This document shows positions 43,085-52,732 of a stretch of DNA of 64,000 nucleotides, one piece after another (within the stretch, counting starts at the first letter, position 1; every line of letters starts with the position of its first letter). A program made the translations under genes and the position numbers. A model generated the notes under the pieces. It was given only the letters and a program-made list of their open reading frames with translations, was not told where the DNA came from and did not search any database. The DNA is from an uncultured Clostridia bacterium (GTDB taxonomy: Bacteria; Bacillota; Clostridia; Lachnospirales; Lachnospiraceae), in contig CAOKDX010000010.1 of assembly GCA_948467395.1 (NCBI GenBank), positions 1 to 64,000 on the forward strand. The letters run 5' to 3'.

Positions 43085-44068
43085 ATGAATTTACAGGGTA
43101 GACATTTTTTGACACTGAAGGATTTTACGCAGGAAGAGATCCGCTATATGCTGGATACGGCAAAAGAGCTGAAAGAGAAGAAAAAGAAGGGGATTGTGGA
43201 GAAGCCCTTTGAGGGAAAAAATATTGCGTTGATTTTTGAAAAGACCAGCACCAGGACGCGCTGCTCCTTTGAGACAGCGGCTCATGACCTGGGCATGGGA
43301 GTGACCTATCTGGATCCGAAAGGATCCCAGATAGGGAAGAAGGAGAGTATCGCAGACACTGCCCGTGTCCTGGGGCGCATGTTTGACGGCATAGAATACC
43401 GGGGCTACGGTCAGGAGATTGTGGAGGAGCTGGCGGAATATGCCGGCGTACCGGTATGGAACGGTCTGACGAATGAATATCATCCAACCCAGATGCTGGC
43501 GGATCTCCTCACCATTGAGGAAGAGTTCGGCAGCGTGTCGGGGATCCGGCTGACATATATGGGGGACGCCCGTTACAATATGGGAAATTCCCTGATGATT
43601 GCATGTGCAAAGATGGGGATGCACTTTACGGCGTGTGCGCCAAAGGCATATTTTCCAGCGGAGGAGCTGGTGGAGGAGTGCCGGAAATACGCGGCAGAGA
43701 GCGGCGGCAGCATTACCCTGACGGAGGATGTCAAAGAGGGAACGACGGGCGCTGATGTGCTTTATACGGATGTCTGGGTATCTATGGGAGAGCCGGATGA
43801 GGTATGGGAGGAGCGCATCCGGGTTCTGTCGCCATATCAGATCAATGCGGCAGCCATGGCCAATGCAAAGGATAACGCTGTGATGATGCACTGTCTTCCG
43901 GCCTTCCACGACCTGAAGACGGCCATCGGCAGGGATATCCATGAAAAATATGGTCTCACGGAGATGGAAGTGACAGATGAAATATTTGAAAAATATGCGG
44001 ATGTGGTTTTCCGGGAGGCGGAGAACCGCATGCATACGATAAAGGCAGTGATGTATGTAACGTTGTGA
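43085..44068 (+). CDS. argF: Ornithine carbamoyltransferase
   Basis: This 327-residue enzyme joins carbamoyl phosphate and ornithine to citrulline. Carbamoyl-phosphate binding is by STRTRC at residues 55-60, and the ornithine-binding HCLPAFHD lies at ~269-276. '[14 protein letters not shown]' is also present. Length is standard. It sits 18 bases after the SPFH gene and 22 before citrate synthase, all co-oriented. No arginine-specific operator was recognised, and the role could be anabolic or catabolic. Confidence 0.96.
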   Translation: MNLQGRHFLTLKDFTQEEIRYMLDTAKELKEKKKKGIVEKPFEGKNIALIFEKTSTRTRCSFETAAHDLGMGVTYLDPKGSQIGKKESIADTARVLGRMFDGIEYRGYGQEIVEELAEYAGVPVWNGLTNEYHPTQMLADLLTIEEEFGSVSGIRLTYMGDARYNMGNSLMIACAKMGMHFTACAPKAYFPAEELVEECRKYAAESGGSITLTEDVKEGTTGADVLYTDVWVSMGEPDEVWEERIRVLSPYQINAAAMANAKDNAVMMHCLPAFHDLKTAIGRDIHEKYGLTEMEVTDEIFEKYADVVFREAENRMHTIKAVMYVTL

Positions 44069-44090
44069 TAAAATCTGGAAAGGAGCCAAT

Positions 44091-45461
44091 ATGAGCAATA
44101 ATCTAAATGCCGGATATGGGAATGACTGGATACGCAGGATGGCATCGGTATGCGAAGAAAGCAGCACGATTGACTCTACATTATTTTCTAAATATGAAGT
44201 GAAAAGGGGTCTTCGGGACCTGAACGGGCAGGGAGTCCTCACGGGACTGACTGAGATATCGGAGATCCGGTCCTATACGGTAGTGGACCGGGAGATGATC
44301 CCATGTGAGGGTAAATTGTATTATCAGGGAATTGACATAGAAGAGATCGTGGACGGTTTTCTGGCCGAGAAACGGTTTGGTTATGAAGAGGTAGTGTACC
44401 TGCTGCTGTTTGGCAGACTGCCCGACAGCATGGAGCTTGAAGAATTAAAGGATATGCTGGCTGAGTTCCGCCACAGCCTTCCCACCAGCTTTGTGCGGGA
44501 CATTATTATGAAAGCCCCCAGTTCAGATCTGATGAACACGCTGGGGCGCAGCGTCCTGACCTTGTATTCCTATGACGACAGGGCGGACGATACCACGACG
44601 GAAAATGTACTCCGCCAGTGTCTGCAGCTGGTGGCGCTGTTTCCCCTTTTTACTGTGTATGGATATCATGCCGCATGCTATTTTTATGGGGAATCCAGCT
44701 TCTTCCTGCACCCGCCGAAGAGGGAGTACTCCACGGCGGAAAATATATTACATATGCTTCGGCCGGACAGTAAATTTACCACGCTGGAGGCGAAGATACT
44801 GGATATCGCGCTGGTGCTTCACGCGGAGCACGGAGGCGGTAATAACTCTACCTTTACGGATCACGTTGTCACCTCTTCCGGGACGGACACCTATGTAGCC
44901 ATATCGGCGGCCCTTGGTTCCCTGAAAGGCCCAAGGCATGGCGGGGCCAATAAGAAGGTGTCCATGATGTTTGAGGATATGAAAAAGAAGGTGAAGGACT
45001 GGGAGGACGAGGAAGAGGTGGAGAGCTATCTCACAGCCCTTCTGAACCGGCAGGTCTTTGACAAATCGGGGCTGATCTACGGCATGGGGCACGCCGTCTA
45101 TTCCATCTCAGATCCCAGGGCAAGAACATTCCGGAAGTTTGTCAAGAAGCTGGCGGATGAAAAGGGGATGCAGAAGGAATTTGCCCTGTATAATCTGGTA
45201 GAGAATCTGGCGCCGAAGGTTATCGCCAACGAACGTCATATTTATAAGGGGGTCAGCGCCAATATAGATTTCTACAGCGGGCTTGTCTACAGTATGCTGG
45301 AGATTCCTCTTGAAATGTATACGCCGCTGTTTGCCATCGGCAGGATCGCCGGCTGGAGCGCCCACCGTATCGAGGAGCTTGTCAATGCCGGAAAAATCAT
45401 ACGTCCGGCTTATAAGGCAGTGGGAAGGCATAAGTCCTATGTGCCAATGGCGGAGAGGTGA
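44091..45461 (+). CDS. Citrate synthase family protein
   Basis: This 456-residue citrate/2-methylcitrate synthase has the conserved active-site segments LHAEHGGGNNSTFT (about residues 243-256), GPRHGGAN (~281-288) and the catalytic Asp region near NIDFYSGLVYSML (~385-397). Clostridia of this type often use it for a partial, glutamate-forming TCA branch. It is longer than the ~380-residue typical bacterial form because of an N-terminal extension of ~60 residues, as is common in Lachnospiraceae. Ribosome site ctggaaaggagccaat. Confidence 0.92.
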   Translation: MSNNLNAGYGNDWIRRMASVCEESSTIDSTLFSKYEVKRGLRDLNGQGVLTGLTEISEIRSYTVVDREMIPCEGKLYYQGIDIEEIVDGFLAEKRFGYEEVVYLLLFGRLPDSMELEELKDMLAEFRHSLPTSFVRDIIMKAPSSDLMNTLGRSVLTLYSYDDRADDTTTENVLRQCLQLVALFPLFTVYGYHAACYFYGESSFFLHPPKREYSTAENILHMLRPDSKFTTLEAKILDIALVLHAEHGGGNNSTFTDHVVTSSGTDTYVAISAALGSLKGPRHGGANKKVSMMFEDMKKKVKDWEDEEEVESYLTALLNRQVFDKSGLIYGMGHAVYSISDPRARTFRKFVKKLADEKGMQKEFALYNLVENLAPKVIANERHIYKGVSANIDFYSGLVYSMLEIPLEMYTPLFAIGRIAGWSAHRIEELVNAGKIIRPAYKAVGRHKSYVPMAER

Positions 45462-45465
45462 TGGG

Positions 45466-45822
45466 ATGAAGGAGGATCAGATTCTGTGCGCCTGCAGCGC
45501 ATATGAGCGGAAATATTACCTCAATCCCCGGTTTTACTCCCTGCCGGATCAGATCCAGGATGAGCTGCAGATCCTGGCGGTGACTATGACGGAGGATGTG
45601 GGCGGAGTATTTACGATGGAATTTGATGAGGATGGATGTCTGTATATGTCTGCTATGGCGGAAGAGAATGACTTTGCCTTTGATGAGATTGGCAGCCATC
45701 TGAAAATAAAACAGTATCAGAGCCGCTATGCGGATCTGATGGAAGAATTGGAAGAGTATTACAGAACATTTTTTCTCTCCCGTGACGGTGACGCCGGACT
45801 GCGGGAGGAGCGCGGGGAATAA
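45466..45822 (+). CDS. DUF6145-like hypothetical protein
   Basis: This 118-residue acidic protein ([20 protein letters not shown]) has a short alpha/beta region ending in a Glu/Tyr-rich helix and disordered tail. It resembles the DUF6145 proteins of Lachnospiraceae, which typically lie between citrate synthase and coaX as here. No function is known. ATG 45466 follows gaggtgatggg. It lies 5 bases after the citrate synthase stop and 2 before coaX, so it is within an operon. Confidence 0.75.
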   Translation: MKEDQILCACSAYERKYYLNPRFYSLPDQIQDELQILAVTMTEDVGGVFTMEFDEDGCLYMSAMAEENDFAFDEIGSHLKIKQYQSRYADLMEELEEYYRTFFLSRDGDAGLREERGE

Positions 45823-45824
45823 TT

Positions 45825-46601
45825 ATGCTATTAGCCATTGATATCGGAAATACCAATCTTACATTCGGCCTGTTTGACGGCGGGGAGATCTGCCACAAAT
45901 TCAGGCTGACCACCAGCCTGCCCCGGACGTCGGACGAGTTCGGTGTGCAGATTATGGAACAGCTGTCCCATTCCCAGGGGACGGAACAGGAAGTGCATGA
46001 TGTGATCATCTGCTCCGTTGTTCCCAAGATTATGTATTCGCTCACAAGCGGCATCAAAAAATACCTGAACTGCGACCCCATGGTGGTGGGACAGGGGACG
46101 AGGTCGGGCATCCGCATCGCCACCACGAACCCTGTGGAGATCGGGGCTGACCGGGTAGTAGATGCTGTGGGGGCATATTTTCTCTATGGCGGTCCGGTGA
46201 TCGTCATTGACTATGGCACCGCTACCACCTACGATCTTGTGACGGCGGACGGTTCCCTGGCGGCGGGGGTGACGGCCCCCGGGATCCGCATCAGTGCCCG
46301 GGCTCTCTGGAGCAATGCGGCGAAGCTGCCGGAGATTGAGATCGTGAAGCCGAAATCCATTTTGGCAAAGACCACCATAACCAGTATGCAGGCGGGGCTT
46401 GTATATGGAACCATCGGCCAGACGGAGTATATCATCGACAGATTTAAAGAGGAGTCCGGCTGCAAGGGGATAAAGGTGGTTGCCACCGGAGGCCTCGGCA
46501 GGATTATTTCAGAGGGGACAGAGAAGATTGATGTGTATGACCCGGAACTGACACTGAAAGGAATGCGGCTGATCTATGAGCGGACAAAGGCGAATGAGTA
46601 G
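45825..46601 (+). CDS. coaX: Type III pantothenate kinase
   Basis: This 258-residue ASKHA-fold kinase performs the first step of coenzyme A synthesis. N-terminal phosphate-binding [13 protein letters not shown] lies at residues 5-17, with the adenosine/pantothenate motif GTATTYDLV near 129-137 and [10 protein letters not shown] near 107-116. It is feedback-insensitive by family. It overlaps the dusB start by 8 bases. Confidence 0.95.
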   Translation: MLLAIDIGNTNLTFGLFDGGEICHKFRLTTSLPRTSDEFGVQIMEQLSHSQGTEQEVHDVIICSVVPKIMYSLTSGIKKYLNCDPMVVGQGTRSGIRIATTNPVEIGADRVVDAVGAYFLYGGPVIVIDYGTATTYDLVTADGSLAAGVTAPGIRISARALWSNAAKLPEIEIVKPKSILAKTTITSMQAGLVYGTIGQTEYIIDRFKEESGCKGIKVVATGGLGRIISEGTEKIDVYDPELTLKGMRLIYERTKANE

Positions 46602-47577
46602 GAAACTCACGATAGGGAATGTCGAATTGCAGGGAAATATTATTCTGGCACCAATGGCAGGGGTTACGGACCTGCCATTTCGTATACTCTGCAAAGAGCA
46701 GGGGGCAGACCTGATCTGTACCGAGATGGTCAGCGCCAAGGGAATCCTGTACAACAATAAGAACACAGAGGAGTTGCTCCGCATAGACGAGAGAGAGAGA
46801 CCGGTGTCCCTGCAGCTCTTTGGCTCCGATCCCGATATTGTCAGCGAGATGGCAAAGCGGATTCAGGAACGGAATTTTGATATACTGGATATCAATATGG
46901 GGTGTCCGGTGCCGAAGGTGGTCAACAACGGGGAGGGGTCGGCACTGTTAAACGATATTCCACTGGCTGCCCGGATCATTGAAAAGACAGTGAAGGCGGT
47001 CCGCAAACCGGTGACTGTGAAATTCCGAAAGGGCTTCCGCCGGGGCGAGCAGCAGGCAGTGGAGCTGGCAAAGGCGGCGGAGGCGGCGGGGGCGGCGGCA
47101 GTGGCCGTCCATGGCAGGACCAGGGAGGAGTACTACAGCGGAACCGCGGACTGGAGTTGTATTGCCGCAGTAAAAGAAGCAGTGAAGATCCCTGTGATTG
47201 GCAACGGCGATCTATCCACCCCCCAGGACGGGGAACGGATGATGCGGGAGACAGGCTGCGACGGACTGATGATTGGCAGGGGGGCAAGAGGGAATCCCTG
47301 GATCTTTCATCAGATGAAGAGGTGGAGGGAGACCGGTGAGACAGAGCCGAAACCGGATTTTCATACCGTCTGCCGGATGATACTGCGCCATGCGGCGATG
47401 CAGGCGGAGTGGAAGGGGGAGAGGCGTGGTATCATGGAGATGCGGACTCATATTGCATGGTATACAGCCGGATATCCCCATTCGGCTCATCTCAGGCGGT
47501 CCGTAAACCAGCTTGAGACCTATGCGCAGCTGGAGGAATTGTTAAAGGGATATTGTATCAGAGACAAGGAAGGATAG
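46594..47577 (+). CDS. dusB: tRNA-dihydrouridine synthase, DusB type
   Basis: This 327-residue FMN enzyme reduces uridine in the tRNA D-loop. The TIM-barrel start [12 protein letters not shown], the catalytic Cys in [18 protein letters not shown] (~residues 100-117) and the FMN phosphate site '[13 protein letters not shown]' are present. ATG 46594, inside the end of coaX, has aaagg upstream and marks a coupled start; the longer frame at 46576 lacks one. Confidence 0.93.
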   Translation: MSRKLTIGNVELQGNIILAPMAGVTDLPFRILCKEQGADLICTEMVSAKGILYNNKNTEELLRIDERERPVSLQLFGSDPDIVSEMAKRIQERNFDILDINMGCPVPKVVNNGEGSALLNDIPLAARIIEKTVKAVRKPVTVKFRKGFRRGEQQAVELAKAAEAAGAAAVAVHGRTREEYYSGTADWSCIAAVKEAVKIPVIGNGDLSTPQDGERMMRETGCDGLMIGRGARGNPWIFHQMKRWRETGETEPKPDFHTVCRMILRHAAMQAEWKGERRGIMEMRTHIAWYTAGYPHSAHLRRSVNQLETYAQLEELLKGYCIRDKEG

Positions 47578-47585
47578 TGGGAAGT

Positions 47586-48008
47586 ATGAGGAAACCATTT
47601 TTTTTACTGCTGCTGGAATTATCCCAGGCCCATGCAAGCAGGAGCCGGGAGGGGTTCCAGCGGCTGGATCTCTCGGATGGACAGCCAAAGATACTCTATA
47701 TTCTAGGGGCCCAGGACGGACACACCCAGAAGGAGCTGGCAGAGCTGTGCCGGATCCGGCCATCTACACTGACCGTTATGCTGGATAAGATGGAGAAGAA
47801 AGCCTACCTGTACAGGGAGCAGGTTACGGTCTCCGGCGGCAAGAGAGCCTACCGGATCTTCCTCACAGAGGAGGGGCGGGAGATGGCGGGGAAGGTCAGG
47901 CGTCTGATGGATGAACTGGATGACAGAAGCCTTCGGGGGCTGTCAGAGGAGGAAACGGAAATGCTTTATGACCTGATGAATAGAGTAATCGATAATCTGG
48001 AGGATTAG
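47586..48008 (+). CDS. MarR family transcriptional regulator
   Basis: This 140-residue winged-helix protein of the MarR family has the recognition helix area HTQKELAELCRIRPSTLTVM at ~45-65, the beta-wing REQVTVSGGKRAYRIFLT, and C-terminal dimerisation helices. The ligand is unknown. It follows dusB by 8 bases and precedes an esterase gene whose promoter region has a palindrome (48048-48065) suited to a MarR dimer. A repressor role for the esterase is inferred. Confidence 0.9.
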   Translation: MRKPFFLLLLELSQAHASRSREGFQRLDLSDGQPKILYILGAQDGHTQKELAELCRIRPSTLTVMLDKMEKKAYLYREQVTVSGGKRAYRIFLTEEGREMAGKVRRLMDELDDRSLRGLSEEETEMLYDLMNRVIDNLED

Positions 48009-48012
48009 AAGG

Positions 48013-48041
48013 TTGACTTTTGGGAAGAGAGGAACTATAAT
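48013..48041 (+). promoter_or_regulatory. Promoter of the esterase gene
   Basis: TTGACT (48013-48018), 17-base spacer, TATAAT (48036-48041), 44 bases before the start. Confidence 0.8.
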
Positions 48042-48047
48042 TTTGTA

Positions 48048-48065
48048 TAATTAGAATACTAATTA
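48048..48065. promoter_or_regulatory. Palindromic operator candidate for the MarR protein
   Basis: TAATTAG-AATA-CTAATTA is an exact inverted repeat beginning about 7 bases after the -10 box, covering the expected transcription start. The size and AT-rich form fit MarR operators. Confidence 0.55.
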
Positions 48066-48085
48066 GATGGAGGGGACAGGGCGCT

Positions 48086-48961
48086 ATGATTGATAAGAGG
48101 GAAAACAAGGGCGGGAGGGATCCTTATGACGGAGATCTTGCCTATCCCGTTCCAGAGGATTACCGGACGGCAGGCGGGGATACTACATATGGAGAGACGA
48201 GGACGGTGGAGTACTGGTCGGGAACGACAAAGAGCTCCCGCCGGGCAATCGTAATACTTCCGCCGGGATATTCGGAGGAAAGAGCCTATCCGGTAGTCTA
48301 TCTCTGTCACGGACTGGGGCAGGATGAGACACAGTGGCTGGAAGAGGGGAAGGCAGGAACCATACTGGGGAACATGATCGCGGCCGGGGACGCCGCAGAG
48401 ATGATTCTTGTTCTGGCCAACTGCAGGGCCTGGAAACAGGATGGTGTCCATCCAGAGGAGACATTTTCACTGGCACATTACGCCGCCTTCAATAATTTTC
48501 TCAAGGATTTCACTGACCATCTGCAGCCCTTTATCGAAGAAAATTTTGCCGCTGCCAGGGGCAGGGAAAATACTGCCATTGCTGGATTTTCCATGGGAGG
48601 AAGAGTGGCGCTTCATCTGGGAATGACCTTACAGGATACCTTTGGAGGCATTGGGGCATTCTGCCCGGCGCCGGGAATACTTCCCTATACGAATATGGGT
48701 GTCACGGAGGATGGACTCTTTACTGAGAGGATTTTTGATCTGAAAGAGCGATACAGGGACAGAACCCTTATTATGATCGTGGCGGGGAAATCGGATCCCA
48801 TCGTAAGGGATTTTCCGGAATCCTATCACGATGTCCTGTACAAAAACGGGGTAGAGCATATCTGGTATAAAAGATCCGGCGGGCATGATATGGATGTGAG
48901 CGGTCAGGGGCTCTGGCATTTCCTAAAGGAAATCTCCCGGTTCACATTTTGTTCAGAATAA
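48086..48961 (+). CDS. Carbohydrate esterase / feruloyl-esterase-like alpha/beta hydrolase
   Basis: This 291-residue alpha/beta hydrolase of the esterase D/Fes/CE1 family has the nucleophile elbow Gly167-Phe-Ser169-Met-Gly171, an oxyanion region 'YLCHGLGQDETQWLEEG' (~71-90) and a C-terminal catalytic His in SGGHDMD. The closest design is the XynZ/XynY feruloyl or acetyl-xylan esterase catalytic module. No signal peptide is seen, so it would act on imported oligosaccharides. Start 48086 follows gatggaggggacagggcgct. It is probably regulated by the MarR protein upstream. Confidence 0.85.
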   Translation: MIDKRENKGGRDPYDGDLAYPVPEDYRTAGGDTTYGETRTVEYWSGTTKSSRRAIVILPPGYSEERAYPVVYLCHGLGQDETQWLEEGKAGTILGNMIAAGDAAEMILVLANCRAWKQDGVHPEETFSLAHYAAFNNFLKDFTDHLQPFIEENFAAARGRENTAIAGFSMGGRVALHLGMTLQDTFGGIGAFCPAPGILPYTNMGVTEDGLFTERIFDLKERYRDRTLIMIVAGKSDPIVRDFPESYHDVLYKNGVEHIWYKRSGGHDMDVSGQGLWHFLKEISRFTFCSE

Positions 48962-49012
48962 CATCACATTGTGCTCAAAGTTTCATCATATTTGAATCAT
49001 ATTTCTATATTA

Positions 49013-49061
49013 GGCTGAATGGTAGAAAAAGGAAAATTCTATCATTCAGCCTTTTGTATTT
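49013..49061 (+). terminator. Terminator after the esterase gene
   Basis: A 15-bp stem, GGCTGAATGGTAGAA (49013-49027) with TTCTATCATTCAGCC (49037-49051) and one G-U pair, is followed by TTTTGTATTT. Confidence 0.88.
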
Positions 49062-49114
49062 ATCTATCAGTGAAAACGGGTGATGGGCTGAAGGAACAGG
49101 AGGGCATTTAGAGA

Positions 49115-50599
49115 ATGAGAACAGAGAAAAAACGGGTGATGGTGATCGCCGCAGCGGTGATGATAGCGGGGACAGCGGCAGTCATACTGGTACCGCGGCT
49201 GAGGAAGGGACAGGAAGATCCGAAAGCGGCAGTGCAGGAGAACACAGTCAGTCTGGAGAGGATGGATCTGACAGATTCCGTCAGCGCCACAGGTACGATA
49301 GAAAGCGTCTCTTCCAGGACAGTTACCGCCGGGGTGTCGGATGCGGAGATACGGCAGATAAAGGTGCAGGAGGGGGACCAGGTAAAGAAGGGACAGACCC
49401 TGCTTGTCTTTGATAAAACGGATCTGACGGAGGCGAAAAAGGAGGCGGAACAAAATCTGGCAGATACGAAAGAACAATCTGATCTGGAAACCGCTTCGGC
49501 CAGAAGGAAGCTGAAGGAGGCCCAGGAGAACGCCCAAACCGACAGCACGAGGCAGGATCAGGCTGTGGCATCGGCGGAGAAGGCATACCAGACGGCAAAA
49601 AAACAGGTGCAGGCGGCAGAGGATGCGGCGGCCAAAGAGAAGGCGGAGGAATCCGTGCAGCAGCTGAAGGAGGCCTATGAGAAAGCGAAAAGTGAGCGGG
49701 AAAGCGCGGCCCAGCAGAATAAAGCAAATATTCAGAATGCAGAGGATTCCCTCAATTCGGTAGAAAACAGCAATAAAAAATCACTCCGGGAGGCGGAAAA
49801 ATCTGTGGACTCGGCGGAAGAGCTGCTGGGAGAGTGCACGGTGAGAGCGCCTATAAGCGGTACGGTGACTGCCATTAATGTGGAAAAAGGAGACCGGTAC
49901 AGCGGAGGTGATATTATGGTTATCAGCGACTGTGACAATCTGCAGGTGACGACGATGGTAAGCGAATACGATATCAGTAAGATCGAAAAGGGACAGCGGG
50001 CCGTAATCCTGACAGATGCCACAGAGGAGGAAGAATTAGAGGGAGAGGTAACCTATGTGGCTGTCACGGCTGGCAGCGGCTCTTCCAGTTCAGGCAGTAC
50101 GGCAGGAACAGGCAATTCTTCCTCTGCCGCGTCACTGTCTTCTTCCACGGGCAGCACGGGATACGAGGTAAGGATTGAGATGAAGGAGAGGAAGGACGCC
50201 CTTCGAGTGGGGATGACAGCGAAATGCAGTATCATACAGAAGGAGGCGGCGGATGTACTGGCGGTGCCGTATGATGCGGTCCATACGGATAAAGAGGGCA
50301 GTAGTGCCATCACGGTCAGGGATTCTGTCTCCGGAACAAAGGAAATTGCTGTGACGAAGGGGATGGAGAGCGACTATTATGTAGAGATCAGCGGCGAGGG
50401 GCTTACAGAAGGACTTCGGGTGGTCATCCCGTCAGATGAAACCGCATCGGATACGGAAAAGGAAGACGAAGACAATATGGGCTTCGGCGATTGGATGAGT
50501 GGCAGGGGCGGCGCGGCAGTGCCCGGCAGCGGCGGCAGGCCGGATGCCGGTGGAAAGACCAGGGGAAACGGGGCGCCCGTCGGCGGACCAGGAATGTAA
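49115..50599 (+). CDS. Efflux periplasmic-adaptor-type (MacA/HlyD) subunit
   Basis: This 494-residue membrane-fusion protein has an N-terminal signal anchor (residues ~8-28), a split biotinyl-lipoyl domain (~40-95 and ~235-260), a long Glu/Lys/Ala coiled-coil hairpin (~105-225), a beta-barrel domain and a C-terminal Gly-rich tail (GGRPDAGGKTRGNG). In Gram-positive hosts such adaptors sit on the outer face of the membrane and work with MacB-type ABC exporters, whose ATPase and permease genes follow at once. The export substrate (antimicrobial peptide or similar) is unknown. Confidence 0.9.
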   Translation: MRTEKKRVMVIAAAVMIAGTAAVILVPRLRKGQEDPKAAVQENTVSLERMDLTDSVSATGTIESVSSRTVTAGVSDAEIRQIKVQEGDQVKKGQTLLVFDKTDLTEAKKEAEQNLADTKEQSDLETASARRKLKEAQENAQTDSTRQDQAVASAEKAYQTAKKQVQAAEDAAAKEKAEESVQQLKEAYEKAKSERESAAQQNKANIQNAEDSLNSVENSNKKSLREAEKSVDSAEELLGECTVRAPISGTVTAINVEKGDRYSGGDIMVISDCDNLQVTTMVSEYDISKIEKGQRAVILTDATEEEELEGEVTYVAVTAGSGSSSSGSTAGTGNSSSAASLSSSTGSTGYEVRIEMKERKDALRVGMTAKCSIIQKEAADVLAVPYDAVHTDKEGSSAITVRDSVSGTKEIAVTKGMESDYYVEISGEGLTEGLRVVIPSDETASDTEKEDEDNMGFGDWMSGRGGAAVPGSGGRPDAGGKTRGNGAPVGGPGM

Positions 50600-50610
50600 G
50601 GAGGCGCAGA

Positions 50611-51321
50611 ATGGAGAGTAAATATACAATCATTGATTTGCAGCATATCGTCAAGAGATTTTACATCGGCAGGCCAAATGAGCTGGAGATACTGCATGGC
50701 ATTGATCTCCGGGTCAGGCAGGGAGAATTTGTGTCTGTTGTTGGGGAGTCCGGATCCGGAAAATCGACATTGATGAATATTATCGGCGCCCTGGACCGGC
50801 CCACAGAGGGGAAGTATATGTTCGCAGGCACGGATATCTGCCGGGCAAAGGACCGGCGTCTGTCTGATATAAGAAACCGTCAGATCGGTTTCGTCTTCCA
50901 GACATATAATCTGATTGCCCGCACTTCTGCGCTGTCCAATGTGGCGCTTCCCATGCTCTATGCCGCGGTCCCTGGGAAGGAGCGGAGCAGGCGGGCGGAA
51001 GAGCTGCTGGAACTGGTAGGTATGAAGGATCGGATGACGCACCGTCCGGATGAGCTGTCCGGAGGTCAGAAGCAGAGGGTGGCAATTGCCCGGGCCATGG
51101 CAAACGATCCCGACCTCCTTCTGGCCGACGAGCCGACGGGGGCCCTGGATTCCAAGACCGGCCGTGTCATCATGGATATCTTTCACCGCCTTCACAGGGA
51201 GAGGGGAAAGACCATTGTCCTCATTACACACTCCATGGAGCTTGCGGAGGAGACGGAGAGGATCGTCACGATCCGGGACGGGGAGATTACCGGGGAGAAA
51301 AGGGGGGAACTGGCATGCTGA
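50611..51321 (+). CDS. ABC transporter ATP-binding protein (MacB/LolD type)
   Basis: This 236-residue nucleotide-binding subunit has Walker A GESGSGKST (~44-52), Q-loop, signature LSGGQKQRVAIARAMAN (~147-163), Walker B LLLADEPT (~167-174) and the H-loop His in LITHSMEL. ATG 50611 follows aaggaggcgcaga. It overlaps the permease gene by 7 bases, forming an adaptor-ATPase-permease exporter operon. Confidence 0.95.
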   Translation: MESKYTIIDLQHIVKRFYIGRPNELEILHGIDLRVRQGEFVSVVGESGSGKSTLMNIIGALDRPTEGKYMFAGTDICRAKDRRLSDIRNRQIGFVFQTYNLIARTSALSNVALPMLYAAVPGKERSRRAEELLELVGMKDRMTHRPDELSGGQKQRVAIARAMANDPDLLLADEPTGALDSKTGRVIMDIFHRLHRERGKTIVLITHSMELAEETERIVTIRDGEITGEKRGELAC

Positions 51322-52607
51322 TCTGGGAGAATATTAAGCTGGCCCTCACCGGCCTGATGTGCAGCAAAATGCGTTCCCTGCTGACCATGCTGGGAATCAT
51401 AATCGGGATCGGTTCTGTTATTGCCATTATGACCGTGAGTACTTCGCTGACCAGCTCGATTACCGATACCTTCGCCGGCCTGGGGGCTAATAATGTTACT
51501 GTGGGACTGAAAAAGCAGTCAGAGGGGGAGGAGGTGAGGCGCAATGGCATGAGGTTTGGGGCCTCAAACCGTCAGATCAGTCTGGAGGCGGAGGACCGTA
51601 TCACAGATGAAATGATAGCTTCCCTAAAGAACCATTTTGATACGAAAATTAAAACCATTGCGCTGGAGGAATCCGCGGGCAGCGGGATTGTAAAAGCAGG
51701 GGAGGATACGGCAAATGTGCAGGTATCAGGCATAAACGCAGGATTTTTTGAATCGAAGGATATTACACTTCTGGAGGGACGGCGTCTGACGGATGCAGAT
51801 ATAGACGGTGCCAAAAGTGTTATTATGGTTTCGGACAAGGCGGCCGAAAAAATATTTGGCGGAAATATAATAGAAGCCCTGAACAAGAAGATCAATATCG
51901 GGATCAACGATATTTATTACAGTTTTTATATCGTGGGCATTTATCAGTATGAGGGGGAGGAATCCTTTTCCTCGGAATCAGAGGAGGATGTGGTTACAAG
52001 TGCTTATATTCCCATTACTTCGGGAAAGAAGCGGATGCACACGGATGACGGTTATGAACAGTTTACCATTGTAACCGATCCTTCTGTCGGAAGTGCCGCG
52101 GATTTTGCGGATGAGGCGGCGCGTTATATGAACCGTGAGTTCTATGCCGGGAACGAAAATTATCAGATCAGTACGACGACGATGAGCGCGGTGACGGACT
52201 CCATGAATGAGATGATTGGGACGGTATCCATTGCTATTGCCTTTATTGCCGGCATCTCCCTTCTTGTGGGTGGCATCGGGGTGATGAACATCATGCTTGT
52301 CTCCATTACGGAGCGGACCAGGGAGATCGGTACGCGTAAGGCGCTGGGAGCGAAAAACAGTTCCATCCGTCTGCAGTTTATTGTGGAATCCGTCGTGCTC
52401 TGCCTGATCGGAGGAATCCTTGGGATCTTGCTGGGAACGGCGCTGGGAGCAGCGGCGGCCTCCTTGCTCGGATATTCTGCGGCGGCGCCGGTTATGGCCA
52501 TCCTTGCCGCCGTCCTGTTCTCCATGGCCATCGGTATCTTTTTCGGGTATTACCCGGCGAATAAGGCTGCGAAACTGGATCCCATCGAAGCATTGGGCTA
52601 TGAATAG
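51315..52607 (+). CDS. ABC transporter permease (MacB/FtsX type)
   Basis: This 430-residue permease has one N-terminal transmembrane helix (residues ~18-42), a large extracytoplasmic MacB_PCD domain (~45-300) and three C-terminal helices in the FtsX domain (~305-420), with the conserved VGGIGVMNIMLVSITERTRE and IGTRKALGAKN blocks. It completes the MacAB-like exporter with the two genes upstream. Confidence 0.94.
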   Translation: MLIWENIKLALTGLMCSKMRSLLTMLGIIIGIGSVIAIMTVSTSLTSSITDTFAGLGANNVTVGLKKQSEGEEVRRNGMRFGASNRQISLEAEDRITDEMIASLKNHFDTKIKTIALEESAGSGIVKAGEDTANVQVSGINAGFFESKDITLLEGRRLTDADIDGAKSVIMVSDKAAEKIFGGNIIEALNKKINIGINDIYYSFYIVGIYQYEGEESFSSESEEDVVTSAYIPITSGKKRMHTDDGYEQFTIVTDPSVGSAADFADEAARYMNREFYAGNENYQISTTTMSAVTDSMNEMIGTVSIAIAFIAGISLLVGGIGVMNIMLVSITERTREIGTRKALGAKNSSIRLQFIVESVVLCLIGGILGILLGTALGAAAASLLGYSAAAPVMAILAAVLFSMAIGIFFGYYPANKAAKLDPIEALGYE

Positions 52608-52643
52608 AAAAGGGAAGGGGGGATGAAAGGCGACAGAAAATTG

Positions 52644-52672
52644 TTGAAAAGAACATTTGTTTGTGCTATACT
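52644..52672 (+). promoter_or_regulatory. Promoter of parE-parC
   Basis: TTGAAA (52644-52649), 17-base spacer, TATACT (52667-52672), 60 bases before the parE start. Confidence 0.65.
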
Positions 52673-52732
52673 ATACTTCATCATTGCTGCCGGGGAGGCA
52701 GCAGCAAGAAAGCCGGAAGGGGTTCAGAACAG

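Noticed and set aside
43091-44242. A 383-codon minus-strand frame
   Set aside because: It is antisense to argF and the start of citrate synthase, both unmistakable genes.
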